59,712 bases of DNA from an uncultured Pseudomonadota bacterium (GCA_903834835.1 CAILKO010000032.1:1-59712); one strand, 5' to 3'. Counted from the stretch's first letter, positions 26,563 to 38,607 are shown. Numbers and translations are program-made. Notes: generated from the letters alone by a model not told the origin.

Positions 26563-27702
26563 CTAGGGGAACAGCGCTCTAGCGATCCGGCAGGCGGGAT
26601 CATCCGGCAGTTCGATGTCATCCCATCGCAGACTTTCTCCAGCAGGAACGGTTCTCGTGAGCACGGCATCGAAGACTGCGCCGATCGGGACATGCCCGGG
26701 ACAGTCCGCTGCCATCGCGGCTTCTCCCCGCAGATCGAAGCCTCCCATGCCTCGTGCAATGCGCTCGCCCGCCCTGAGATTGCGCTTCGCGACCGCAAGC
26801 ACGTTGATGGCCGGATTCCTGCCGTTGTTCAGAAGCGGGGGCTCGCCCCTGAACGCGCGCCTGATCGCCTTCGGAATCTCGAGCGCACAGAAGTGGAAGG
26901 GGCGTTCGAGCACATAGAACGGCCCGGGTCCCATTTTCATGTAGCGCAGCGCCTCCGCTTCCTGCCGATCGGTTGCTGCAACCAGAAAAACCCCCGGCGG
27001 GTATCCGCTCCCGATGAGATAGTCCGCCACGGGTCTGCCCAGCCCCGTGGCGAGGCGTCCGAGTTCCTGCGCAGCCTCGAAGCGGTCTGGTCCCGCGAGC
27101 CCCGCCATCCCCCTGCGCAGCAGGGTGGCCCCGGATCCGTTCGCGACCAGCGCCTGCTCCATCTGCAGCTTCGTACCGTCCGTGAAGGCGGTGACCTGGG
27201 CAAGACTGATGCCCTGCTTCTGCGCCCAGTATTCCATCTCGGATTCGGAAGGATGATGATTCAGAAAGCCTTTCAGATTCCCGTATACCAGCACCTCAAA
27301 ACCCATCTGCGCGGCATCTTCCGCCAGGGCGGCGATGCTCCCGGGCTGATCGCCTTCCGCCTCGCTCAGGTAACCGCGGTCCACGAACGCGGATCCCTGG
27401 GTGACATGGAACTCGGTATTCATCGTCACGACCGGCAAGCTGTGCATGAAGGCTTGGGTAACGACCTCCGTCGCAACGCGGGGGTCGCCGCTGCATTCGA
27501 CAACGAGGTCGCAATTCTCGACGAGCTGAAGCACCGATGTGGTCAGGCTTTCCGGCTTTGGAAAATCCACGTGAGCCAGCGTCGGCCTTCGTGTAAGCAC
27601 AGGACCGGCCGCGAGGTCGGCCGTGCGCACAAGGACGCGCATCAGCTGGCGCGCGATGAAACCCGTTCCCGAGATCCCGATTCTTCTGGCCGGGGCGTTC
27701 AT
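26563..27702 (-). CDS. NAD(P)-dependent dehydrogenase with C-terminal SAF domain (homoserine dehydrogenase-like)
   Basis: A 379-residue protein. The N-terminal Rossmann domain has RRIGISGTGFIARQL, with VVECSGDPRVATEVVTQAF, and resembles homoserine dehydrogenase-like proteins. The last 80 residues, with NVLAVAKRNLRAGERIARGMGGFDLRG, form a SAF domain of the kind found in sialic-acid synthase and antifreeze proteins. Such SAF oxidoreductases occur next to surface-sugar genes. Its ATG overlaps the glycosyltransferase stop (ATGA), supporting a shared role in a glycan pathway. The substrate is unknown. Confidence 0.82.
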   Translation of the reverse strand: MNAPARRIGISGTGFIARQLMRVLVRTADLAAGPVLTRRPTLAHVDFPKPESLTTSVLQLVENCDLVVECSGDPRVATEVVTQAFMHSLPVVTMNTEFHVTQGSAFVDRGYLSEAEGDQPGSIAALAEDAAQMGFEVLVYGNLKGFLNHHPSESEMEYWAQKQGISLAQVTAFTDGTKLQMEQALVANGSGATLLRRGMAGLAGPDRFEAAQELGRLATGLGRPVADYLIGSGYPPGVFLVAATDRQEAEALRYMKMGPGPFYVLERPFHFCALEIPKAIRRAFRGEPPLLNNGRNPAINVLAVAKRNLRAGERIARGMGGFDLRGEAAMAADCPGHVPIGAVFDAVLTRTVPAGESLRWDDIELPDDPACRIARALFP

Positions 27703-28748
27703 GTAACGCGCACCATGTCGGCCGCAGCGCAAGCGCCCGCAAGCATGTCGAGTTCCTGCTGCAGCCTGTCAGGAAGCGGAAGCCCGAGATGCACAAGCAT
27801 GTCCCGAATCCGGTATCGCCAGTCATGGCGCGCGAGCGCTTCGGCGTGGTTGCGCAGGTGAATTGCATTCATCCTCGATTCATCCTGCAGCAGTGCTTCG
27901 ACAAATTCGAGCGCCTCGCCGGGCGTGTCCGGCAATTCGATGGTCGCATCCGGCCAGCCGAACTGCTCCCGCATTTCAGGGACCACCGGGTGCCTGCCGA
28001 CAATGGCTGTTCCGGCCGCCGCAGCCTCGTAATAGCGTATGGGTATGATGGACCGGTATCTGTCACCCGGCCGACTCTCAGGGGTCGCCAGCACGTCGAA
28101 CGAAAGGGCGATGCGCGACTTGTGCAGCAGCTTCCATATCAGGCGCCGGTTGTCGCGAAAATCCGAAGTCCGCGCATTGCTGAATGTGTCGTGATAGAGG
28201 AACCGCTCCGAGCGCGGATCGTTGAAGCGTTCCTTGAACACGCGCAGGTAGTCCGCATGCTGTCGCCCGTAGGCCACCATGTCCAGCGGGCGTTCGAGCG
28301 CATTCGATCCGTTCCCGAGCACATCCGCGCCCAGTGGCACTGCGCTCGCGTTCACACCATGGACGTTCCGAAAGCGATCCGCGATGCGCACGTCCGGCAC
28401 GAAAAAGCAGTCCAGCGTCCTCGGGACATGCTCCGGCCAGGCGCTCCATGCCTCCCAGGGGTCGATTACATAGGCCGCAGCGGTGGCGTAGTCCCTGCGC
28501 CAGTGCGGCATCGCACTCATGATGTAGGCGATCGGTGTGGACAGGGCGACGACCAGCAGGACGCGCTCGCCTCGTTCACCTTCGAGGCCCGGCAACGCCG
28601 GTAGCGTCAGGTGCTTCCGGTCATGGGATACCACCGGACAGACGAGCTCCGCATTGCAGACATCGGCAAGCAGATTCTCGAGTTCGAAGGCCACGCCGTT
28701 GGAAGGCATGCGAACCAGATTCCTGGCGGAAAGGATGAAGTAGCGCAT
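27699..28748 (-). CDS. Glycosyltransferase, group 1 / CgeB-like
   Basis: A 349-residue cytoplasmic or peripheral membrane protein. The C-terminal half carries a group-1 sugar transferase domain: IIPIRYYEAAAAGTAIVGRHPVVPEMREQFG and DTPGEALEFVEALLQDESRM. The N-terminal half has a degenerate GT-B fold. It would transfer a nucleotide-sugar to a surface glycan or protein. It is the first gene of a two-gene coupled unit with the SAF dehydrogenase (ATGA overlap) and divergent from htpX. No other polysaccharide genes are in the window, so the target is open. Confidence 0.82.
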   Translation of the reverse strand: MRYFILSARNLVRMPSNGVAFELENLLADVCNAELVCPVVSHDRKHLTLPALPGLEGERGERVLLVVALSTPIAYIMSAMPHWRRDYATAAAYVIDPWEAWSAWPEHVPRTLDCFFVPDVRIADRFRNVHGVNASAVPLGADVLGNGSNALERPLDMVAYGRQHADYLRVFKERFNDPRSERFLYHDTFSNARTSDFRDNRRLIWKLLHKSRIALSFDVLATPESRPGDRYRSIIPIRYYEAAAAGTAIVGRHPVVPEMREQFGWPDATIELPDTPGEALEFVEALLQDESRMNAIHLRNHAEALARHDWRYRIRDMLVHLGLPLPDRLQQELDMLAGACAAADMVRVT

Positions 28749-28927
28749 GTTCGCTCGTACGGCGGCTGCCCGGTTGCTGTTCCCTCGAGAGGGAATCCAT
28801 TGGGAGGGAGTCTATAGCAGGAACAAGGCCCCCCCCCGCCGCGCCTGGACGCACGCTAGACTTGATTGTCGCGGATAGAGTCCCAATATTGCACCGCATA
28901 CAGCCCGCGTGCACGGAGCCGCAGTTC

Positions 28928-28975
28928 GGAGCCCGGTTGCATACTCAACGGGCTCCTTAAGCCGACATTAAGCCG
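28928..28975 (+). repeat. Hairpin plus tandem direct repeat upstream of htpX
   Basis: At 28928-28956 a GGAGCCC(G)GTTG / CAACGGGCTCC inverted repeat forms an 11-bp stem with one bulge and a 6-nt loop. It is followed directly by two copies of TTAAGCCG (28957-28964 and 28968-28975) spaced 11 bp apart, one helical turn. The gap lies between the divergent glycosyltransferase and htpX genes. Possible leader structure or regulator site for htpX. Confidence 0.45.
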
Positions 28976-29011
28976 CGCCAAGCAGGCTATGCTCAAAAGG
29001 AGAATCAAACC

Positions 29012-29884
29012 ATGAAACGCATCGTGTTGTTCCTGGCCACCAACCTCGCGGTCATGCTCGTGCTGTCGATCGTGCTGAACGTGCTCGGTATCGGGCGCTT
29101 CCTCACTGAGCAGGGGATCAACTACGGGTCCCTACTCGCCTTTTCCGCCGTGGTCGGCTTCACGGGTTCCATCTTCTCCCTGCTCATCTCCAAGCCGATG
29201 GCGAAGTGGAGCACCGGCGCCCAGGTGATCAATGGCTCCGAGGGCAGCACGCAGTACTGGATCGTCGAGACCGTGCGCAAACTCTCGCAGCAGGCCGGCA
29301 TCGGCATGCCGGAGGTCGCGATCTTCGAGGGCGCGCCGAACGCGTTCGCGACCGGCGCCTTTCGTAACAGCGCCTTGGTCGCAGTCTCGACCGGCCTGCT
29401 CGATACGATGAATCGTGACGAGGTCGAAGCCGTCATCGGCCACGAGATCGCGCACGTGGCAAACGGCGACATGGTGACGCTCACGCTCATTCAGGGCGTG
29501 GTGAACACCTTCGTCGTGTTCCTGTCGCGGGTCATCGGCTATTTCGTCGACAAGACGATATTCCGCACCGAGCGCGGCGTCGGACCGGGTTTCTACGTGA
29601 CCGTGCTGGTGTGCGAAATCCTGTTCGGCGTACTGGCCTCGATGATCGTGGCCTGGTACTCGCGACGCCGTGAGTTTCGCGCCGATGCAGGTTCCGCCGA
29701 ACTGCTCGGTCGTCCGCAGCCGATGATTGCGGCGCTGTCCCGTCTGGGCGGACTGGAGGCAGCACCACTGCCCGCCAGCATGAAGTCGCTCGGCATCAAC
29801 AGCCCCTCCGGCCTGATGGCGCTGTTTTCCTCACACCCGCCGATCGAGATGCGCATCGAGGCGCTGAAGCGCGGCACGGCCTGA
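29012..29884 (+). CDS. htpX: Membrane zinc protease HtpX
   Basis: A 290-residue M48 metalloprotease of the inner membrane. Two N-terminal helices (residues 4-24 and 38-60) are followed by the zinc motif His144-Glu145-x2-His148 in [11 protein letters not shown] and the third ligand Glu in [16 protein letters not shown]. Two further helices sit around residues 158-178 and 195-215. It degrades misfolded membrane proteins alongside FtsH. AAAAGGAG precedes the ATG. Monocistronic, with a strong terminator downstream and a structured leader upstream that may relate to envelope-stress control. Confidence 0.97.
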   Translation: MKRIVLFLATNLAVMLVLSIVLNVLGIGRFLTEQGINYGSLLAFSAVVGFTGSIFSLLISKPMAKWSTGAQVINGSEGSTQYWIVETVRKLSQQAGIGMPEVAIFEGAPNAFATGAFRNSALVAVSTGLLDTMNRDEVEAVIGHEIAHVANGDMVTLTLIQGVVNTFVVFLSRVIGYFVDKTIFRTERGVGPGFYVTVLVCEILFGVLASMIVAWYSRRREFRADAGSAELLGRPQPMIAALSRLGGLEAAPLPASMKSLGINSPSGLMALFSSHPPIEMRIEALKRGTA

Positions 29885-29906
29885 TCGGAACAGACTGCCA
29901 GAAAAC

Positions 29907-29939
29907 AAAAAGGGCTGTCGCTTGCGCGGCAGCCCTTTT
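29907..29939. terminator. Rho-independent terminator (htpX / SWIB)
   Basis: Stem AAAAGGGCTGTCGC / GCGGCAGCCCTTTT with loop TTGC, one G-T pair, and T-rich tails on both strands. It lies between the convergent htpX and SWIB genes and probably ends both transcripts. Confidence 0.92.
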
Positions 29940-29980
29940 CTTTTGAACGACGCGCTTGAGCGCGCGCGAACTGCGACGAC

Positions 29981-30292
29981 TTACTTCAGATGCTTGTTCA
30001 CCAGCTTGGTCATCTCGAACATCGAGACTTGCGCCTTGGTGCCGAACACCGGCTTAAGCTTCTCGTCGGCGTTGATCATGCGGCGGTTCTTCTTGTCCTG
30101 AAGATTGTTCTTCTTGATGTAGGCCCAGATCTTCTTGGTCACTTCGGTGCGCGGCATCGCGCTCGCGCCGATCACCGCGCCGAGCGCTGCGCTCGGGGTC
30201 ATCGGCTTCATGAAGGCCGCATTCGGTTTACGCTTGGCAGCGACTTTCTTCTTTGCTGGGGCTTTCTTGGCGGCCTTTTTCTTTGTTGCCAT
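29981..30292 (-). CDS. SWIB/MDM2 domain protein with Lys/Ala-rich tail
   Basis: A 103-residue protein. The first 25 residues are Lys/Ala-rich (ATKKKAAKKAPAKKK), like a histone H1 tail, and the rest is a SWIB domain: FMKPMTPSAALGAVIG ... TEVTKKIWAYIKKNNLQD ... PVFGTKAQVSMFEMTKLVNKHL. Small SWIB proteins like this occur in Chlamydia and betaproteobacteria and are probably nucleoid-associated. ATG 30292 is chosen because longer forms lose the conserved tail start and AGGAGAG precedes it. Confidence 0.92.
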   Translation of the reverse strand: MATKKKAAKKAPAKKKVAAKRKPNAAFMKPMTPSAALGAVIGASAMPRTEVTKKIWAYIKKNNLQDKKNRRMINADEKLKPVFGTKAQVSMFEMTKLVNKHLK

Positions 30293-30555
30293 CGTCAACT
30301 CTCCTGTGAAGGGATCTAGTTTTTGGTACGCAGCTGCGCGAATTGCACAGATTGCGCGGTCTTGGAAACTTGTCGTTGCTGCCTGATTCTCACCGCTCCT
30401 TACTGCGGTGGACGAGAAGATGCCGAATCCAGAGGTGCATGTCAACGTTTTTCAGAGGGAAAAGTGCAATATCTCCGCCTGTCGGCCGTCTGACCACATC
30501 ATCTGGGGGTCATGCACCGCGGCGTGGCGCGCGTGCACCGTTAGAATCCATCATC

Positions 30556-31197
<642 letters not shown>

Positions 31198-31292
31198 GCA
31201 ACGCGCTCAGGTAGAATCGGCGCCGCTTCATGCGGGGCCAGGCACCGTCCGGACCGCAGCCCGTTCAATCCCATCAAGGCGAAGACCACACC

Positions 31293-31847
31293 ATGAACGT
31301 ACTCGACGCAATCAATACCCGCGCCTCCGCGGCCAAGCTCGACCTGCCCGCGCCCACGCGCGAGCAGATGGAAAAGATTCTCGTCTCCGGCTGCCACGCG
31401 CCGGACCACGGCAAACTCGCTCCCTGGCGCTTCATCGTGCTGGAAGGCGACAAGCGCAACATCCTCGGACGCGCGATGATCGAAGCAATGAAGGCCGCCA
31501 ATCCTGCGGCGACCGATGCCGACCTCGAGCGCGAGCGCGCCAAGGTCGATCGCGCCCCGACCATCGTCGTCGTTGCGGCGAAGACGGTCGACAAGGGCGA
31601 CAAGATTCCCCAGATCGAGCAGGTCGTCGCGGTCGGCGCCGCCACCCAGAACGTGTTCCTCGCCGCCAACGCCCTCGGCTTCGGCGCGATGTGGAAGACC
31701 GGCGGACCGGCCTACGACCCGATCGTGAAGCGCGCCCTCGGACTCGAGGTCCAGGACCAGATCATCGGCTTCGTCTATCTCGGCACGGCGACGATGGCGG
31801 GCCAGGTCAAGTCGCCGAACATGGACGGCCGGATCCAGTTTCTGTAA
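31293..31847 (+). CDS. Nitroreductase family protein, YdjA-like
   Basis: A 184-residue FMN-dependent oxidoreductase matching E. coli YdjA in length and motifs: MNVLDAINTRASAAKLDLPAPTREQ, GCHAPDHGKLAPWRFIVLEG (FMN site), and a C-terminal GFVYLGTATM segment. YdjA-type proteins are the smallest nitroreductases and lack extended substrate-binding parts. It reduces nitro or quinone compounds with NAD(P)H. It starts 95 bp after pdxH, which could supply or share flavin, and is followed by a strong terminator. Confidence 0.92.
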   Translation: MNVLDAINTRASAAKLDLPAPTREQMEKILVSGCHAPDHGKLAPWRFIVLEGDKRNILGRAMIEAMKAANPAATDADLERERAKVDRAPTIVVVAAKTVDKGDKIPQIEQVVAVGAATQNVFLAANALGFGAMWKTGGPAYDPIVKRALGLEVQDQIIGFVYLGTATMAGQVKSPNMDGRIQFL

Positions 31848-31887
31848 GCGACTCGCGCAGGCACGCGGACGCCCGCGGGCCAGAATG

Positions 31888-31916
31888 AAAAAGGGGCCTT
31901 CATGGCCCCTTTTTTT
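31888..31916. terminator. Rho-independent terminator (nitroreductase / DUF35)
   Basis: Stem AAAAAGGGGCC / GGCCCCTTTTT with loop TTCAT and a long T-run. It lies between convergent genes and can act in both directions. Confidence 0.93.
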
Positions 31917-31956
31917 ATCCGCATCGTTTTCGGTTGCCCGCCGGGAAACGCCCCGC

Positions 31957-32388
31957 TCAGGCAGGCTCGAACAGCACCGCCGCGGATTCGTCCGTAATCG
32001 CTTCGAACAGCACACGGAGCGCCATGCCGATGCGCGCCTCGGCCGGCGGGCAGTTCACCAGATTGCTGAGCAGGCAGATCCCCTCCTCCAGTTCGACGTA
32101 GGCCACGATATAGGGCAGACGCTCGCGCAGGGCCGGCACGCCGCTCTGATGCACGACGGTAAACGAGTTGAGCGTCGCCTTGCCGCTTGCCTTGCGGTTG
32201 CCCAGACCCGCAGTCCAGCAGAACGGGCAGACGGTCTGCGGAGGATGGCTGAGCTTGCCGCAGGCCGCGCAATCACCGAGCAGCAACCATCCTTCGCGCG
32301 CCGCCTTCCAGTAGCCCGCGGTCTGCGAGGTCAGTCGGGGCGCGGGTCGGGGCGTCAGCGCCGCGCCCGTGGTCTTTTTCTCGCTCAT
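31957..32388 (-). CDS. Zn-ribbon/OB-fold DUF35 protein (acyl-CoA-binding partner)
   Basis: A 143-residue protein with a zinc ribbon of Cys40-x2-Cys43 and Cys54-x2-Cys57 (CAACGKLSHPPQTVCPFC) followed by an OB-fold (FTVVHQSGVPALRERLPYIVAYVELEEG). DUF35 proteins bind acyl-CoA and pair with thiolase-like enzymes or hydratases, as in steroid side-chain degradation. Its ATG overlaps the stop of the upstream thiolase-like gene by one base (TGATG), consistent with a complex made from one transcript. Probably under the palindrome upstream of that gene. Confidence 0.88.
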   Translation of the reverse strand: MSEKKTTGAALTPRPAPRLTSQTAGYWKAAREGWLLLGDCAACGKLSHPPQTVCPFCWTAGLGNRKASGKATLNSFTVVHQSGVPALRERLPYIVAYVELEEGICLLSNLVNCPPAEARIGMALRVLFEAITDESAAVLFEPA

Positions 32389-33548
32389 CAGTCTCTCCCC
32401 AGCAGCAGCGTGACGCCGCTGTGGCGCCCGCCGAGATAGCCGCCCGTGCCGTGACACAGCGCGACCTGCGCATCCTGCACCTGCCGCATACCCGCGTTGC
32501 CGCGCAGCTGGTGTGCCGCCTCGATCGCGAGAAAGATCCCGCGCCGGCCCGGATGGTTGTTCGACAGCGCGCCGCCTTCCAGGTTCATCGGCAGTTCACC
32601 GCCCAGCCGCAGACGCCCGTTCTGCACGAACGCGCCGCCCTCGCCGGGCTTGCAGAAACCCATGGCTTCGAGGGTGGTGAGCACGGTGATCGTGAAGGAA
32701 TCGTAGATCATCGCGAGGTCCACATCGGATGGACGAAGCCCTGCGTCGGCGAACGCGCCCGGCCCGGTCTGCTTTGCCGCGACATCAAGGAGGCGCCGGT
32801 GCCCGCCCTGACCGTGGGCAAGCGCCTCCCGGCCGGCGAGGATGCGCACCGGCTTCTGCCGGCCGTTGCGCGCCACCTCGTTCGAGGCCACGACCACCGC
32901 GCCCCCGCCGTCGGTGATCACGCAGCAGTCGAGCAGATGGAGCGGCTCTGCGATCGGGCGTGAGGCGATCACGTCCGCGACCGTGATCGGATCGCGATAA
33001 CGCGCATTCGGATTCATCGCCGCGTGCGCCCGGCAGGTCACGGCGATCTCCGCGAGCTGCTCGCGCGTGGTGCCGTACTCGTGCATGTGGCGCTGGGCAA
33101 CGAGCGCGTACTGCGCGGCGAGGATGATGCCGTAGGGGAGTTCGAAGCCATCTGCATCGCTGACCGAGGTCGCATCCACCACCTCGGGGCGCGGGCTGGA
33201 GCCAAGCGCAACGGCCGAGGATCGCGCCGTGCTGCCATAGACGATCAGCACCACATTGGCCCGCTTTTGCCGGATCGCATCCGCCGCGTGCAGGATGTGC
33301 GCAAGGAAAGACGAACCGCCGATGCCCGTCATGTCCAGCCAGCGCGGTGCGACATTCAGGTACTCGGCGATGTAGTTGAGCGCCATCGGCTCGCCGGTGG
33401 TCGCGAGACCATCGACATCCGAAGGTTTCAGCCCCGCATCGGCAAGCGCCGCCGCGGCGCATTCGCCGATGAAGCGCAGCGGCGTGTAGTCCGGCGCCAG
33501 GCGCAGCGGATGCTCGTGCACGCCGACGATGGCCGGTCCTTCGCTCAT
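32388..33548 (-). CDS. Thiolase-like protein (lipid-transfer/Ltp2-type) lacking the nucleophilic Cys
   Basis: A 386-residue thiolase-fold protein. Where classical thiolases have the acyl-accepting cysteine, it has Ser79-Ser80 in GIGGSSFLAHILHAADAI, and the C-terminal motifs are degenerate (NLEGGALSNNHPG and CHGTGG). This fits the lipid-transfer-protein/aldolase subfamily in which a thiolase fold works with a DUF35 partner on CoA esters, for example the Ltp2 retro-aldolases of steroid degradation. The DUF35 partner is directly downstream. A 22-bp palindrome lies 64 bp upstream, and a GGAGGAGGAGGAGG ribosome site precedes the ATG. Confidence 0.85.
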   Translation of the reverse strand: MSEGPAIVGVHEHPLRLAPDYTPLRFIGECAAAALADAGLKPSDVDGLATTGEPMALNYIAEYLNVAPRWLDMTGIGGSSFLAHILHAADAIRQKRANVVLIVYGSTARSSAVALGSSPRPEVVDATSVSDADGFELPYGIILAAQYALVAQRHMHEYGTTREQLAEIAVTCRAHAAMNPNARYRDPITVADVIASRPIAEPLHLLDCCVITDGGGAVVVASNEVARNGRQKPVRILAGREALAHGQGGHRRLLDVAAKQTGPGAFADAGLRPSDVDLAMIYDSFTITVLTTLEAMGFCKPGEGGAFVQNGRLRLGGELPMNLEGGALSNNHPGRRGIFLAIEAAHQLRGNAGMRQVQDAQVALCHGTGGYLGGRHSGVTLLLGRD

Positions 33549-33611
33549 CTGCCCTCCTCCTCCTCCGCCCGCGGCGGCATCAGGGGAGGAAAATCGCTCC
33601 CCGTTCGATAA

Positions 33612-33633
33612 ATAGTAACATTTTCGTTACTAT
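33612..33633 (-). promoter_or_regulatory. 22-bp palindromic operator-like site, copy 2
   Basis: Perfect 8-bp half-sites ATAGTAAC / GTTACTAT around a spacer that reads GAAAAT toward the thiolase gene. It is 64 bp upstream of that start in the 126-bp gap after gcvP. Same pattern as sites at 18965, 38586 and 44181. Confidence 0.75.
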
Positions 33634-33674
33634 CTTCTCGTGCACGCTGCTGCAGGCCCCTTTCCTGCGCCACC

Positions 33675-36569
<2,895 letters not shown>

Positions 36570-36582
36570 GTCTGCGCTCCGG

Positions 36583-36957
36583 CTATTTCGTGTTGCTGGC
36601 GTTGTAGGCAGCCTCGTCTATGAGGCCATCGAGCTCTGTCGGATTGTCCAGCCGGATCTTGAAGAACCAGCCCGCAGCGAGGGGATCGCGGTTCACTGCG
36701 GCCGGATCGTCCGCAAGCAGCGGATTCACTTCGAGCACCGTGCCCGAAACCGGCGCCTTGCACTCGGCCGCGGCCTTGACCGACTCGATCACCGCCGCGT
36801 CCTCGCCCTGGACCAGACGGCGGCCAACCTCGGGCAGTTCGATGAACACGATGTCCCCGAGCTGGTCCTGCGCAAAATCGGTGATCCCGACCACACCCGT
36901 ATCCGCGCCTTCCATGCGGATCCACTCGTGCTCTTCGGTCATTTTCAGTGTGCTCAT
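36583..36957 (-). CDS. gcvH: Glycine cleavage system H protein
   Basis: A 124-residue lipoyl carrier that shuttles the aminomethyl group between P, T and L proteins. The lipoylation site is Lys61 in the ESVKAAAE motif, followed by [13 protein letters not shown]. Length is normal. It lies 69 bp after gcvT and 13 bp before gcvP. No gcvL is in the window; the lipoamide dehydrogenase is presumably shared with 2-oxoacid complexes elsewhere. Confidence 0.98.
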   Translation of the reverse strand: MSTLKMTEEHEWIRMEGADTGVVGITDFAQDQLGDIVFIELPEVGRRLVQGEDAAVIESVKAAAECKAPVSGTVLEVNPLLADDPAAVNRDPLAAGWFFKIRLDNPTELDGLIDEAAYNASNTK

Positions 36958-37026
36958 GTTGCGTCCTTTGCGTGAATTGCTGATCTGTGTGGTGGTCTGT
37001 ACGGAAACTCGGCGGGCCCTCGCCGC

Positions 37027-38181
37027 TCAGGAAGGGCTCCGGAAATAGCGATGCGGCGCGAACGGCAGCGGTGCCACGACACAGGCGCGCGGCCGGTCGC
37101 GCACGAGCGTCTGCAGGTGCGTACCGGGCGCTGCGCTCGAGGCCGCGACATAGGCCATGCCGATCGGCGCATCCACGCTCGCGCCGAATCCGCCGCTCGT
37201 CACGCGCCCGACCTCGGCACCCGCAGCGTCCAGCAGCACGCTGCCTTCGCGCACCGGCGCCCTGCCCTCGGGCCGGAAGCCGACGCGACAGCGCGCAGGC
37301 CCCGTTTCGAGCTGACGGAATATCCCGGCTGCACCGGGAAAACCGCCCGCGCGTTCCCCGCCCGGCCGGCGGACCTTCTGGATCGCCCAGGCGATCCCCG
37401 CCTCCACCGGCGTCGTCGTCGGGTCGAGCTCGTGACCGTAGAGACAGAGCCCCGCTTCGAGGCGCAGCGAATCGCGCGCGCCGAGGCCGATCGGTGCGAC
37501 ACCATCCTGCGCAAGCAGCAATCGCGCGAGACGCTCGGCATCCGAGGCATCGACCGAGAGTTCATAGCCGTCCTCGCCGGTATAGCCCGAGCGCGACACG
37601 AGGCAGGCGATACCGTCCACGCTGAGCTCGGCGACCGACATGAAGGACATCGTTGCGGCCGAGGGCGCAAAGCGCGCGAGCACTGCCGCCGCCTGCGGCC
37701 CCTGCAGCGCAAGCAGCGCGCGATCTTCCAGCACCTGAATCTCGCATCGACCCGAGAGCCGTTCGCCGAGCAGCGCGAAGTCCTGCGCCTTGCAGGCGGC
37801 ATTCACGACAAGATGCAGCGCTCCGCCGAGATTCGCGATCATGAGGTCGTCGAGCACCCCGCCCGCCTCGTTCGTGAAGCAGGCGTAGCGCTGCCGGCCG
37901 GGGGCGAGACCGGCCACATCCACTGGAACGAGCGTCTCGAGCGCGAGTGCCGCGCCGGCACCCGCCAGGCGCACCTGGCCCATGTGCGAGACATCGAACA
38001 GACCGGCGCGCGTACGCGTCTGGAGGTGCTCGGCGAGTATGCCGGTCGGATACTGCACCGGCATCTCGTAGCCGGCGAAGGGCACCATGCGCGCGCCGAG
38101 TTCGCGGTGCAGACCGTAGAGCGGCGTGCGCAGCGGCGGCGTGCAATCCTGTGGTGAGGGGGAGCCAGCGGGTTCGGACAC
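37027..38181 (-). CDS. gcvT: Aminomethyltransferase, glycine cleavage T protein
   Basis: A 384-residue folate-dependent enzyme that transfers the methylene group from GcvH to tetrahydrofolate and releases ammonia. Motifs: [28 protein letters not shown] with the catalytic Asp, and [22 protein letters not shown] ribosome site precedes ATG 38181. First gene of the gcvTHP operon, preceded by a tandem glycine riboswitch about 100 nt upstream, and by a 22-bp palindrome beyond that. Confidence 0.97.
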   Translation of the reverse strand: MSEPAGSPSPQDCTPPLRTPLYGLHRELGARMVPFAGYEMPVQYPTGILAEHLQTRTRAGLFDVSHMGQVRLAGAGAALALETLVPVDVAGLAPGRQRYACFTNEAGGVLDDLMIANLGGALHLVVNAACKAQDFALLGERLSGRCEIQVLEDRALLALQGPQAAAVLARFAPSAATMSFMSVAELSVDGIACLVSRSGYTGEDGYELSVDASDAERLARLLLAQDGVAPIGLGARDSLRLEAGLCLYGHELDPTTTPVEAGIAWAIQKVRRPGGERAGGFPGAAGIFRQLETGPARCRVGFRPEGRAPVREGSVLLDAAGAEVGRVTSGGFGASVDAPIGMAYVAASSAAPGTHLQTLVRDRPRACVVAPLPFAPHRYFRSPS

Positions 38182-38279
38182 ATCGACCTCTCAGGTTGGA
38201 CAGTGTTGCCGCTGGCGCAGACCGCGACTATCCTGGCCGCGCGCAGACGACGAGCAAGCGGCCGTAGCCCCTGGCCGCT

Positions 38280-38395
38280 CCCTCTGTCCTGTTACCTGAG
38301 AGTTTCCATGCTGCGGAACACCGGTTCCGGCATGTTGCCCCTTCGGTGGACGGCACCGGGTGCTGCACTGATTCCGGCCGTCACTCTCCAGATGG
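38280..38395 (-). promoter_or_regulatory. Glycine riboswitch, aptamer 2
   Basis: Read on the minus strand it has the conserved blocks GGAGAGTGACGG, CACCGAAGGGGCAA, CTCTCAGGTAACAGGACAG in order, with TCTG/CAGA closing P1. It is the gene-proximal aptamer; about 100 nt of expression platform separate it from gcvT. Tandem glycine riboswitches usually turn glycine cleavage genes on when glycine is high. Confidence 0.92.
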
Positions 38396-38433
38396 TGATT
38401 TCGGTTGCGGTGTACGGAAACTTCGGGAGAACA

Positions 38434-38454
38434 ATTCGAACCTGGATTCGAACC
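38434..38454 (-). repeat. Direct repeat in the inter-aptamer linker
   Basis: Two copies of GGTTCGAAT (minus strand) with a 12-nt period lie in an unusually long linker of about 57 nt between the two glycine aptamers. The repeat looks like a tRNA T-loop but no tRNA is present. Confidence 0.6.
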
Positions 38455-38537
38455 GGCCTGTCCCGGGTCTCCAACCTGAGCGATTATGGGAGATTACGCC
38501 TTCGGTGGCAGCTCACGCTGCGCTCTCCTGCAACCGG
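38453..38537 (-). promoter_or_regulatory. Glycine riboswitch, aptamer 1
   Basis: Minus-strand conserved blocks GGAGAGCGCAGC, GCCACCGAAGGCGTAA, CGCTCAGGTTGGAGA and GGGACAGG appear in order, with CCGG pairing closing P1. This is the promoter-proximal aptamer of the tandem switch. A palindromic operator-like site lies about 50 nt further upstream. Confidence 0.9.
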
Positions 38538-38585
38538 GGAAAAGTGTAACCGAGCACGGAGGAAAAATGAACTTCTTCCGAATTC

Positions 38586-38607
38586 ATAGTAACTTATACG
38601 TTACTAT
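38586..38607 (-). promoter_or_regulatory. 22-bp palindromic operator-like site, copy 3
   Basis: Perfect 8-bp half-sites ATAGTAAC / GTTACTAT with a spacer reading GTATAA toward gcvT. It is about 50 bp upstream of the first glycine aptamer, so it probably overlaps the gcv promoter. This would add transcription-factor control to riboswitch control. Confidence 0.75.

Noticed and set aside
28829..28837. Run of nine C as a phase-variation tract
   Set aside because: It is intergenic, about 80 bp from the nearest start, and not placed between promoter elements that I can identify.
38434..38454. tRNA-like GGTTCGAATCC sequence
   Set aside because: No anticodon arm, acceptor stem or CCA around it; it is part of the riboswitch linker.
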